DNA of 13,524 nucleotides from Rhodoferax sp. (GCA_020048255.1 JAIFMR010000107.1:1-13524); one strand, 5' to 3'. Counted from the stretch's first letter, positions 1 to 6,615 are shown. The notes: generated by a model from the letters alone, not told the origin. Numbers and translations are program-made.

Positions 1-895
1 GCCCCACCTTGACCGAACCCACGTCGGCTTCATCCACATACACCCACAGCCGCAGCTTGGACAGGCTCTCGGCCACGGTAAACAGCGTCACGGCCTGCAG
101 CGAGGCTGCCACGGCGTTGCCCGGATCCACCGAGCGCGTCAACACAATGCCGTCAGCGGGTGCGGTGATCGACGCCTTGGACAAATTGATCTGATCCGTG
201 GACAGCGCCGCCTTGGCTTCCTGAACACTGGCCTGCGCGCCAGAGACTTCGGCCTTGGCCCGCGAAAGAGAAGCGCGGGCGCTGTCAAGCTCAGCCTGGG
301 AAGGCACCTTGCCGCCCGACAACACCGCCACCGCTTCCAGGCGCGCCAGGCTGGCCGCCGCCTCCTTGACCGTGGCACCGGTTTGATCGACCCGCGAGTT
401 TGCGGCCGACAACGTGGCCTTGGAGCGCAAGATCTGATCGTTCAACTTGGCGGTGTCCAGCACCACCAGCACCTGCCCCTTTTTGACGACATCATTGACA
501 TCCACATTGACCTTGAGCACGGTCCCTGAGAGTTCACTGCCAATGCTGATCGAGCGGGTTGGCTGCAAGGTGCCATTGGCGCTCACGGTCAAAGTCAGGT
601 CGCCGCGCCCGACCGTCTGGGTGTTGTAGCTCGGCGCAGCTTGGGCGGCCTTGCGCGCCTGCCACCACCACAGGCCGCCACCGGCCACAACCAACAAAAA
701 CGCAGCTGCCCACACCATGGGGCGCCGATACCAGACTTGCTTGATGGGCTCATCCAGCAAGGTGGCCGGGTCGACGCCGCCGTCACCCGACGGGGTCACG
801 GGCACAGCGGGCGGTGTCACAGGAGGCGTCGCGGGTGGCGTCGTAGGTGGTGTACCAGGGGGTGGCGTAGCGGCCGCAAGGATGGGTTGGGTCAT
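1..895 (-). CDS. Efflux periplasmic adaptor subunit, MacA/HlyD type (partial, C-terminus off the left edge)
   Basis: This is a membrane fusion protein that would bridge an inner-membrane pump and the outer-membrane channel encoded just upstream. 298 residues are visible from ATG 895. A Pro/Thr-rich cytoplasmic tail (residues 11-35) precedes a single membrane anchor (about 59-78, ending GGGLWWW). The first lipoyl half follows (about 100-148, with SIGSELSGTV and VKKGQVLVVLD), then a short coiled-coil hairpin (about 150-240, rich in Ala/Ser/Leu), the second lipoyl half (about 240-265, SKASITAPADGIVL) and the start of the beta-barrel domain (VYVDEADVG). The order and motifs match MacA-type adaptors, which pair with MacB ABC transporters; an RND partner cannot be excluded. 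The start codon overlaps the stop of the outer-membrane factor gene in an ATGA, which fixes the start and implies translational coupling. The proline-rich tail is unusual for the family. Confidence 0.93.
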   Translation of the reverse strand, partial: MTQPILAAATPPPGTPPTTPPATPPVTPPAVPVTPSGDGGVDPATLLDEPIKQVWYRRPMVWAAAFLLVVAGGGLWWWQARKAAQAAPSYNTQTVGRGDLTLTVSANGTLQPTRSISIGSELSGTVLKVNVDVNDVVKKGQVLVVLDTAKLNDQILRSKATLSAANSRVDQTGATVKEAAASLARLEAVAVLSGGKVPSQAELDSARASLSRAKAEVSGAQASVQEAKAALSTDQINLSKASITAPADGIVLTRSVDPGNAVAASLQAVTLFTVAESLSKLRLWVYVDEADVGSVKVG

Positions 896-2355
896 GGCAA
901 GGGTGTCCGGTTGGATGTTGTATAGGCTGCTGGCAAGGTGCTGGCGCCATCAGGCTGCCAACCGCCGCCCAGTGCCTTGTACAGGCGCACATGGTCGGCG
1001 CTCACCAGCGCACGGGCGCTGGCCACACCGTCCTGGGTCGCCAGGCGGCTCCGCTGGGTTTCCAGCACAGTCTGAAAATCGACCAAGCCGCTGTTGAAGC
1101 GCTGGCTGGCCAGCGTGGCGGCCGTGTCCGCAGCCAATGCGGCGTTACTCAGCCGGCGCAAACGCTCCTGATCACCCCGCAGTGCCACCAAGGCATCTTC
1201 CACTTCCGTCAAAGCGGTCAACACGGTGGCCTGATAACGGGTGGTGGCCTGCGCCAACACCGCCTGTTGTGCGCGCCATTGCGCCCGGCTGGCACCACCG
1301 TCAACGACTGGCCAAGACAGACTGGCCAGCACGGCCGCAGCCACCGACGAACCGTTGGTCAGTGCGCCCAGCGTCAAGGCACTCAGCCCCAAGGACCCGC
1401 CCAACTTGAAGCTGGGCAAAAGCGCGGCTTCGGCTTGGCTGGTGCGCGCTGCCGCCGCAATCACTTGCCATTGCGCCACCTGCACATCGGGACGCTGGCG
1501 CAAGGTCTCGGCGGGGAAAGACACGGCCAAACCAGCTGGCGCCTGAGGCAACGCACCCGTGGGCGCCAGCACCGCCAGCAATGCCGCAGGCGGCTGACCG
1601 GTCAGCACCGCCAGGGCGTGGCGCGTCTGCTCCAGCGTGGTTTGCAATGCGGGGATCTGGGCGGCCGTTTGCTCCACTGCGGCTCGGGCCTGCTCGGTCT
1701 CCAGCGAGGTCACCAGGCCCGCCTGCCAACGCCAGTCGGTGAGCTGCCAGGTTTCCTGCTGCGTGGCCAGATTGGCCGTCGCAATGGCGAGGCGTTCCTG
1801 GGTACTGCGCAACGCGATGTAGTTGAGCGCCACTTCAGCCACCACCGACACCTGTACCTGGGCCAGGCTGGCGCCACTGGCCCGTGCTGTAGCTTCGGCC
1901 GCATTCACGGCGCTGCGGTTGGCGCCAAACACATCAATCTCCCAACTGGCGTCCAGCCCCACCTGGAAGTGGTTGCTGCTGACATCGTTGTCGCGGCCCC
2001 GGCGCGCCGAAAAGCTGCTGTCCAGCCGGGGCCACAGCGCTGCGCCTGCCACGTCTTGCAGGGCGCGGGACTGATTCAAGGCCGCCTGAGCACCCGTCAC
2101 CCCGGTGTTGGCCACCAGCGCTTGGTGGATCAACGCGCTCAGCAAGGGGTCATCAAAACGCTGCCACCACACGGCCAGCGTGAGGCTTTGGGACTGTGAA
2201 GCGGCGTCAGCCGACGACCAGGCTGCTGGCACCGCAAAACCTAACTCAGGTGAGGTCGGTGTCGACAACGGTGCGCAGGCGCCCAATGTCAGCAGCAGGC
2301 TGGTCGCCAGGAATATATGACTTTTAGGGCGATAACCCTCGTCTTGATTGCGCAT
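892..2355 (-). CDS. Efflux outer-membrane factor lipoprotein, NodT/OprM-type (TolC superfamily)
   Basis: This 487-aa outer-membrane channel would form the exit duct of a tripartite efflux pump. It has a lipoprotein signal (hydrophobic FLATSLLLTLGAC, lipidated Cys27). Family motifs follow in order: WWQRFDDPLL at 63-72, SWEIDVFG at 137-144, RPDV at 288-291 and YKALGGGW at 459-466. Two outer membrane efflux (OEP) repeats span about 65-255 and 285-465. Length and motifs agree with the NodT family. The reading frame is open further upstream, to 2508, but ATG 2355 is preferred because it gives a normal signal peptide; longer versions add a non-signal N-terminus and overlap the upstream gene. No good Shine-Dalgarno sequence precedes ATG 2355; an AT-rich palindrome sits there instead. 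The adaptor gene follows with a 4-base overlap. The substrate cannot be told from the sequence. Confidence 0.93.
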   Translation of the reverse strand: MRNQDEGYRPKSHIFLATSLLLTLGACAPLSTPTSPELGFAVPAAWSSADAASQSQSLTLAVWWQRFDDPLLSALIHQALVANTGVTGAQAALNQSRALQDVAGAALWPRLDSSFSARRGRDNDVSSNHFQVGLDASWEIDVFGANRSAVNAAEATARASGASLAQVQVSVVAEVALNYIALRSTQERLAIATANLATQQETWQLTDWRWQAGLVTSLETEQARAAVEQTAAQIPALQTTLEQTRHALAVLTGQPPAALLAVLAPTGALPQAPAGLAVSFPAETLRQRPDVQVAQWQVIAAAARTSQAEAALLPSFKLGGSLGLSALTLGALTNGSSVAAAVLASLSWPVVDGGASRAQWRAQQAVLAQATTRYQATVLTALTEVEDALVALRGDQERLRRLSNAALAADTAATLASQRFNSGLVDFQTVLETQRSRLATQDGVASARALVSADHVRLYKALGGGWQPDGASTLPAAYTTSNRTPLP

Positions 2356-2358
2356 ACA

Positions 2359-2375
2359 GCTACTTAAAAAATAGC
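2359..2375. repeat. AT-rich palindrome GCTA(N9)TAGC upstream of the outer-membrane factor gene
   Basis: An imperfect AT-rich palindrome, gctacttaaaaaatagc, fills most of the 28-base gap between the 168-aa gene and the outer-membrane factor gene, ending four bases before the ATG. Similar GCTA/TAGC elements recur between genes in Comamonadaceae genomes, from memory, so this may be a degenerate copy of a family-wide intergenic repeat. On the minus strand it also gives a run of six T residues, but the GC-poor stem is too short to be a convincing terminator. Confidence 0.5.
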
Positions 2376-2383
2376 ATTTGGAC

Positions 2384-2890
2384 TCATCCCAGGGCCACAT
2401 AACGCTCAGCCCGGGCGGCCTGGATGACCTCTGGCGCCGAGGTCGCCCAGGCGTCAGCAGGGATGGCGCCTGCCAGCCAGGCGTTGGGCTGAGAAAACCA
2501 GTTGGCAACGGCCCAGCTATCCAGAACCCCCACCAGCTCCGACAGTGCGTCGCCCAGGCTGGGCTGCAGTGTCATGTCACGCAGGTTGAACTGGAACAGC
2601 GGCATCCAGATCTTGGACTGCCATTCAAAGCAGATGACCTTTCTTCTGAACATCCAGTTGGCCAGAATATTCTTTGACATGCGCATCCCGGGCTGACATT
2701 TGGCCGCCACTTCCTGCGCCCGCGCCAGCCCGCCACTGGGTCGGTAGGCATTGAGCATGCCAATGAAGAGTTCGTTGGTCTGCCATGACGGTTCTGGCTG
2801 GCCAACGCGCTGCTCCAGGTCAGCGACGTATGCATTCGCCAAGATCTGGGCGTGCAGGGTGCTTGAGTCGGTTTTTAAAAAGTTCAGCAT
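2384..2890 (-). CDS. 168-aa protein with a C-terminal Xre/MbcA/ParS (DUF2384)-like segment
   Basis: The function is not established. The start at ATG 2890 is supported by a strong Shine-Dalgarno GGAG five bases upstream; the frame extends to 3013 but without a comparable site. The protein is cytoplasmic with no signal peptide or membrane helix. The N-terminal half contains AYRPSGGLARAQEVA (48-62), and a Trp/Phe-rich middle follows (79-101, including FEWQSKIWMPLFQF). The last 44 residues, around WFSQPNAWLAGAIPAD (131-146), resemble the WL..PN..L.G..P pattern of the toxin-binding domain of Xre/MbcA/ParS antitoxins. No RES-type toxin gene is adjacent on either side, so a classical toxin-antitoxin pair is unlikely here. 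I recall similar solitary proteins in Burkholderiales, usually left as hypothetical. It lies 28 bases upstream of the efflux genes on the same strand and is probably their first operon member, possibly a regulator. Confidence 0.85.
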   Translation of the reverse strand: MLNFLKTDSSTLHAQILANAYVADLEQRVGQPEPSWQTNELFIGMLNAYRPSGGLARAQEVAAKCQPGMRMSKNILANWMFRRKVICFEWQSKIWMPLFQFNLRDMTLQPSLGDALSELVGVLDSWAVANWFSQPNAWLAGAIPADAWATSAPEVIQAARAERYVALG

Positions 2891-2894
2891 GAGA

Positions 2895-2900
2895 TCTCCA
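2895..2900 (-). promoter_or_regulatory. Ribosome binding site of the 168-aa gene
   Basis: The minus strand reads TGGAGA here, with GGAG five bases before ATG 2890. It decides the start over the in-frame ATGs further upstream (for example at 3013). Confidence 0.75.
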
Positions 2901-2912
2901 GAGTCCTTGGGG

Positions 2913-2948
2913 GTCATGCCAACAGCGCTTTGCGCCCACCGGCATGAC
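2913..2948. repeat. 8-bp perfect inverted repeat GTCATGCC / GGCATGAC with an inner GCGC hairpin
   Basis: Arms 2913-2920 and 2941-2948 are perfect complements. Inside them GCGC (2925-2928) and GCGC (2932-2935) can pair around TTT. The element begins 22 bases upstream of the ATG of the 168-aa gene, where an operator or 5'-UTR structure for the efflux operon would be expected. It has no T-run on either side to suggest a terminator. Confidence 0.6.
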
Positions 2949-2976
2949 AAGCGCCCAACCATAGAACCGATCACAC

Positions 2977-3074
2977 CGGGGGTCTGTACGTTGGCGAACC
3001 CATTCCTGGACACGGGTTGGGGGAGTCTTCTGAACCCAAGTGAATGTCAATGTTCGCCGGCGCACAGACCCCTG
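2977..3074. repeat. Long imperfect inverted repeat (outer arms about 23 bp, nested inner arms)
   Basis: The left arm at 2979-2999 begins GGGGTCTGT and ends GGCGAAC. It matches the reverse complement of the right arm, 3052-3072, at 18 of 21 positions. Two of the three differences would be G-U pairs in RNA, and two more outer pairs (2977-3074, 2978-3073) extend it. Further in, CATTC (3001-3005) can pair with GAATG (3042-3046), and GGGTT (3014-3018) with AACCC (3033-3037). The whole 98 bases can therefore fold as one long interrupted hairpin. It could be a structured RNA, a cruciform regulatory site or a remnant of a small palindromic mobile element; the sequence does not decide. Confidence 0.7.
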
Positions 3075-3190
3075 ATTCGCCAAATCGAATACTCCACGCT
3101 GTGACGTCTGAACCACTTTGGCAGCGCACATCGCCTGAGTCAAAACCAGTGCAGGTTGACACCGGTTTCCAACTTTCCAGCTCTCACCCT

Positions 3191-3196
3191 AAAGGT
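3191..3196 (+). promoter_or_regulatory. Ribosome binding site of the ice-binding lipoprotein gene
   Basis: AAAGGT lies seven bases before ATG 3204. It selects this start over the in-frame ATG at 3156, which would bury the lipoprotein signal behind 16 extra residues. Confidence 0.7.
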
Positions 3197-3203
3197 AAAC
3201 AAG

Positions 3204-5099
3204 ATGAAAAAAATCCAGACGCAATCCAGACTATGGCCATGGCTCATGGTGGCTTCCTTGAGCGCGCTGACTGCAGCGTGCGGTGGTGGCGACGACGGCG
3301 GACGCGCCCCGATTTTGGGTGCCGGTGACGTGAACGCTGTCATGGCACCTACTGTGACCGTCGTCACTCCATTGAGCAACGCCACGGGCGTGCCCCTTGC
3401 TACCCGCGCCATCACGGCGGCCTTCAGCGAAGCCATGGACCCCGCCACGCTCACACCAACCAGCTTCACACTGGCCTGTCCCGCCCCCACCGCGATCAGT
3501 GGCGGTCTGGTGAGTTATCTGGCATCCAGCCAAACCGCGACCCTGACATTCCCGCTCGCCAGTACTCTGCCTGTGAACACGGTGTGCACTGCCACCGTCA
3601 CGTCAGCCGTCAAAGACAGCACCGGCGTTGCCATGGTCAACCCATTCATTTGGCAATTCACCACCGCTGCAGCACCGGACACCATTGCTCCAACAGTCGC
3701 CAGCACGGTCAATGCCAACAATGCGACCAATGTGGCTATCAACACCAAGGTCGGCGCCACCTTCAGCGAGGCCATGAACCCGTCGACGATCAACCAGAAC
3801 AGCTTAACCTTGAAACAAGGCGCCACCCTGGTTCTCGGCACCACCAGCTATTCGGGAACCAGTGCTGTCTTTGCACCAACCGAACCGCTGGATCCCAATA
3901 CGCTTTACACCGCCACGGTGGCATCCACGGCGGCCGACCTGGCCGGCAACACCCTGACCAGCAACTACGTCTGGAGCTGGACCACCGGTGCGGCCACTGA
4001 CACCACCGCGCCAACAGTCGCCAGCACCGCTATTGCCGACAATGCCACTGGGGTTGCCTTTGATACCAAGGTGCTTGCCACTTTCAGCGAGGCCATGAAC
4101 CCGCTCTCCCTCACCAACACCACCTTTGCCGTGACAGAAGCCACTTCCGGTGCAGTGGTCGCAGGTGCCTTAAATTACTCTGGTGTCAACGCGACCTTTG
4201 TGCCACAAAACAAGCTGGCACTGAACACACGCTACACCGTGACCGTCAAAGGCGGGGTGGGTGGTGTTGAAGACCTGGCTGGCAACGTCATGCAAAGCGC
4301 CAAAGTCTGGAGCTTCACAACCGCAGCGGCCGCAGTGCTTTCACCCGCCATTGACCTGATTTCAGCAACAACTTATGGCACCCTGGGTGGAACCGCGGGC
4401 ATGACCAACACCGGCATACAAACGCGGATCAACGGCGACATTGGCACCATTGCCACGGGTACATCGATGATCACCGGCTTTCACGATACGTCAGGTGACT
4501 TTTACACCGAAACACCTGCCAATATCGGTGCGGTGAGCGGCAAAATTCTGACCTGCACCAACTCGATCACGGGTCCGACAAAAGACGGTGTCAACGCAGC
4601 GTCATGTGCACTGGCCACTCAGGCTCGCCTTGACGCTCAAACAGCGTACAACGCCCTGGCTGCCATGCCGGTGACTGGAGCCAACCCTGGCGCCAACCTG
4701 GCTAATCTCACCTTGCAAGCGGGTACCTACAAGGCGCCCGCAGGCTCTTTCTTGATTGAAGGGGGCAATCTGACTCTGGACGCCCAAGGCAATGCCAACG
4801 CCATCTGGGTTTTCCAGATGGCGACGACTCTGACCGTCGGTGGACCCGGTGCTGCGGCTCCCCAAAGCATCATCCTCGCTGGGGGAGCCCAGGCTAAAAA
4901 CGTGTTTTGGCAGGTGGGCAGTTTCGCCACCATCAACGCGGCCGGCGGCGGCACCATGGTGGGCACCATCCTTTCTCAGGCAGGTGCCGCATTTTCCACG
5001 GCGGGCAACACCAACATCGTGACCCTCAACGGCCGGGTGTTGTCACTCGACGCCTCCGTCACGCTGGTCGACACCGTCATCAACGTGCCAGCACCCTGA
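3204..5099 (+). CDS. Ice-binding (DUF3494) lipoprotein with three Ig-like Big_5 domains
   Basis: This 631-aa exported lipoprotein is predicted to sit on the outer membrane. The signal (MKKIQTQSRLWPWLMVASLS...) ends at a lipobox LTAAC with Cys26; the following GGGDD has no Asp at +2, so outer-membrane sorting is expected. Three Big_5 (SbsA Ig-like) domains follow at about 48-154, 160-261 and 266-373. Each carries a FSEAM(D/N)P signature and ends in W.(F/W)TT. The C-terminal part (about 379-628) is a DUF3494 ice-binding domain, seen from NGDIGT (410-415), GNANAIWVFQ (529-538), GAQAKNVFWQVGS (561-573), GTIL and LNGRVLS (608-614). Members of this domain fold as a beta-solenoid and bind ice crystals, though many relatives have untested function. 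Cys92/Cys128 and Cys451/Cys468 could form disulfides. The Ig units probably act as a stalk presenting the ice-binding head. An OmpA-type gene follows 86 bases later. Confidence 0.93.
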   Translation: MKKIQTQSRLWPWLMVASLSALTAACGGGDDGGRAPILGAGDVNAVMAPTVTVVTPLSNATGVPLATRAITAAFSEAMDPATLTPTSFTLACPAPTAISGGLVSYLASSQTATLTFPLASTLPVNTVCTATVTSAVKDSTGVAMVNPFIWQFTTAAAPDTIAPTVASTVNANNATNVAINTKVGATFSEAMNPSTINQNSLTLKQGATLVLGTTSYSGTSAVFAPTEPLDPNTLYTATVASTAADLAGNTLTSNYVWSWTTGAATDTTAPTVASTAIADNATGVAFDTKVLATFSEAMNPLSLTNTTFAVTEATSGAVVAGALNYSGVNATFVPQNKLALNTRYTVTVKGGVGGVEDLAGNVMQSAKVWSFTTAAAAVLSPAIDLISATTYGTLGGTAGMTNTGIQTRINGDIGTIATGTSMITGFHDTSGDFYTETPANIGAVSGKILTCTNSITGPTKDGVNAASCALATQARLDAQTAYNALAAMPVTGANPGANLANLTLQAGTYKAPAGSFLIEGGNLTLDAQGNANAIWVFQMATTLTVGGPGAAAPQSIILAGGAQAKNVFWQVGSFATINAAGGGTMVGTILSQAGAAFSTAGNTNIVTLNGRVLSLDASVTLVDTVINVPAP

Positions 5100-5137
5100 A
5101 TACTCAGAGCCACTCACATCCCTTTAAACCGTCTTGC

Positions 5138-5165
5138 CCGTCCCCAGTCGCTTGACTGGGGGCGG
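5138..5165 (+). promoter_or_regulatory. Strong hairpin between the ice-binding and OmpA-type genes
   Basis: CCCCAGTC (5142-5149) pairs perfectly with GACTGGGG (5154-5161) around a GCTT loop. Three further Watson-Crick pairs and one G-U pair extend the stem to 12 bp. No T-run follows, so it is not a standard intrinsic terminator. It ends ten bases before the ribosome binding site of the OmpA-type gene. It could attenuate read-through, mark an RNA processing or stability point between two co-transcribed genes, or influence translation of the second gene. Confidence 0.6.
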
Positions 5166-5174
5166 CAACTCACC

Positions 5175-5179
5175 CGGAG
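5175..5179 (+). promoter_or_regulatory. Ribosome binding site of the OmpA-type gene
   Basis: CGGAG lies six bases before ATG 5186. It supports that start, which also begins a standard signal peptide. Confidence 0.7.
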
Positions 5180-5185
5180 TACACC

Positions 5186-6358
5186 ATGACATTTTCACCA
5201 TCCACATTGCCCAAAGCCTCAGGCCGCCTGAGCCTGATCGCGCTGGCCGTTCTCGCCAGCACCTGCGCCTGGTCCGCCGACGCCGGCTGGTATGCCGGTG
5301 CCAACATCGGTCAATCCCAAGCCAGCATTGACGACGCCCGCATTGCAGCTGCCTTGCTCGGCAATGGCCTGGCTACTTCCTCCATCAGCGACATCAATCG
5401 GGATCTGGGCTACAAAATTTTTGGTGGCTACCAGCTCAACAAAAACTTTGCCATTGAAGGCGGCTATGTCAATCTGGGCAAGTTTGGCTTTGTTGCCAAC
5501 ACCGTGCCCATGGGCACCCTGACCGGCGAGATCGAGTTACACGGCATCAACCTGGACCTCGTTGGCACCCTGCCGATCACCGAGAGGTTCTCTGTGCTGG
5601 GTCGCATTGGCGCGGCGTATCTGCAAACCAATGACAGCTTCACCGGGACCGGTGCGGTCGTCCCGCGCAACCCGAGCCCCACGTCACGCGATACCAACCT
5701 CAAAGTCGGCCTGGGGCTGCAATACGCCATGTCGGACGCGATGAGTCTGCGTGCGGAGATTGAACGCTACCGTATCAACGACGCTGTGGGCAATATGGGC
5801 GATGTCGACTTGGTCAGCGTGGGCCTGATTTACCGCTTTGGTGCCAAGGCGCCGCCTCCGATGGTGCGTCAACCCGCGCCAGAGCCTGTGGTGATCGCCC
5901 AGGCACCTGCACCGGTGATCATCCTGACCCCGGCGCCACCGCCACCCCCTGCGCCCGCTCCGGCACCACGGGTTCCGCAAAAGTTGACCCTCTCAGCCGA
6001 CTCAGTGTTTGACTTTGACAACGCCAGTGTCAAGCCCGCCGGCCGCCAGGAACTCGACAAATTCGCTGCAGATTTGAAGGGTGTCACCTATGACGTGATC
6101 CAGGTCACCGGACACACCGACCGCATCGGAACGCATGCTTACAACCAGAAGCTGTCCGAGCGCCGGGCCCAAGCCGTCAGCACTTACCTGGTGGAGTCGG
6201 CTGGCATTCCCGCCAGCAAAATCAACGCCCAGGGTGTGGATGGCGCCAACCCGGTCACCCAAGCCGGTGACTGTCCCGGCAAAAAGGTCACCCAAGCGCT
6301 GATCAGCTGCCTGCAGCCCGATCGGCGGGTCGACATTGAAGTGAGCGGCAGCCGCTAA
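5186..6358 (+). CDS. OmpA-family outer-membrane protein with peptidoglycan-binding domain
   Basis: This 390-aa protein links the outer membrane to the cell wall. It has a signal peptide (hydrophobic LSLIALAVLAS, likely cleaved near WSA-DA, about residue 31). An eight-stranded-type OmpA-like beta-barrel follows (about 33-220, beginning GWYAGANIGQS and closing with VGLIYRFG). A Pro/Ala-rich linker covers about 222-264, and the C-terminal OmpA/MotB domain about 265-388. In that domain, Asp312 of GHTDRIG and Arg327 of LSERRAQAV keep the 15-residue spacing of the two E. coli OmpA residues that bind diaminopimelate. Cys363 and Cys375 keep the spacing of the E. coli disulfide pair. The ending PDRRVDIEVSG is typical. 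It follows the ice-binding lipoprotein with no other gene between, so joint expression is likely. The barrel is too divergent to claim orthology with OmpA itself. Confidence 0.94.
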   Translation: MTFSPSTLPKASGRLSLIALAVLASTCAWSADAGWYAGANIGQSQASIDDARIAAALLGNGLATSSISDINRDLGYKIFGGYQLNKNFAIEGGYVNLGKFGFVANTVPMGTLTGEIELHGINLDLVGTLPITERFSVLGRIGAAYLQTNDSFTGTGAVVPRNPSPTSRDTNLKVGLGLQYAMSDAMSLRAEIERYRINDAVGNMGDVDLVSVGLIYRFGAKAPPPMVRQPAPEPVVIAQAPAPVIILTPAPPPPPAPAPAPRVPQKLTLSADSVFDFDNASVKPAGRQELDKFAADLKGVTYDVIQVTGHTDRIGTHAYNQKLSERRAQAVSTYLVESAGIPASKINAQGVDGANPVTQAGDCPGKKVTQALISCLQPDRRVDIEVSGSR

Positions 6359-6372
6359 TTGTCAGGCTCACC

Positions 6373-6615
6373 ATGACAAGCTTTGCTGCTTCACACCCTG
6401 GCTGGCGCACGGCCTGCAATGGCCAATCTACCGACATGTCAGCGACGGACTTGAGGTCGCTGGGTGAGCATTTGGGGACCTGTCGGGCCGCCCCGAGCCG
6501 ACTCTTTGCCCTTCGCGGCATGGCACAAGCCCTGCATGGCTTTGTGGCAGCGCGCTTTGTCACGACACTGGTGTTTGTTGCAATACTTTTTGCATTGAAC
6601 AGCTGGATGTCTTAA
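6373..6615 (+). CDS. Possible small membrane protein (80 aa) just upstream of ndvB
   Basis: No family is recognised. The predicted protein is hydrophilic for 60 residues and ends in one hydrophobic segment (62-78, FVTTLVFVAILFALNSW), as in a C-tail-anchored protein. In favour: its TAA stop (6613-6615) overlaps the AAAGGG ribosome binding site of the next gene, a layout that suggests translational coupling. Against: the upstream Shine-Dalgarno is poor (only CAGG), codon use is less GC-biased at third positions than in the neighbours, and several small inverted repeats run through it (for example 6359-6379 and 6440-6462). Shorter starts at 6436 or 6520 are possible. It may equally be an untranslated leader of ndvB. 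Confidence 0.35.
   Translation: MTSFAASHPGWRTACNGQSTDMSATDLRSLGEHLGTCRAAPSRLFALRGMAQALHGFVAARFVTTLVFVAILFALNSWMS
6440..6462. repeat. 7-bp perfect inverted repeat CAGCGAC / GTCGCTG
   Basis: The arms 6440-6446 and 6456-6462 surround a nine-base loop in the 267-base stretch between the OmpA-type gene and ndvB. If that stretch is an untranslated leader, this is one of its hairpins. No T-run follows. Confidence 0.4.

Larger units (their letters stand above)
2891..3203. other. Divergent intergenic region (313 bases)
   Basis: This gap separates the leftward efflux operon from the rightward ice-binding lipoprotein gene, so it must hold the promoters for both. I see no convincing sigma-70 pair for either direction. 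A TTGACA at 3156-3161 has no matching -10 element at the right spacing. The region is dominated by two inverted repeats, 2913-2948 and 2977-3074, listed separately. Short ORFs across it have no ribosome binding site or recognisable protein. Confidence 0.6.

Noticed and set aside
991..2199. 402-codon ORF on the plus strand
   Set aside because: It runs antisense through the outer-membrane factor gene, whose protein is clearly recognised. The translation (rich in Gly, Arg, Gln and His) matches no family and is a by-product of high GC.
3045..3050. Minus-strand TTGACA as a -35 element for the efflux operon
   Set aside because: The sequence at the expected -10 position is GC-rich (GACTCC), and the motif lies inside the long inverted repeat.
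3156..3161. TTGACA resembling a -35 promoter element for the ice-binding gene
   Set aside because: No -10-like hexamer occurs 16-18 bases downstream, and a start from it would fall on the ribosome binding site.
6359..6379. TTGTCA/TGACAA inverted repeat after the OmpA-type gene as a terminator
   Set aside because: The stem is only 6 bp, has a nine-base loop and no following T-run.
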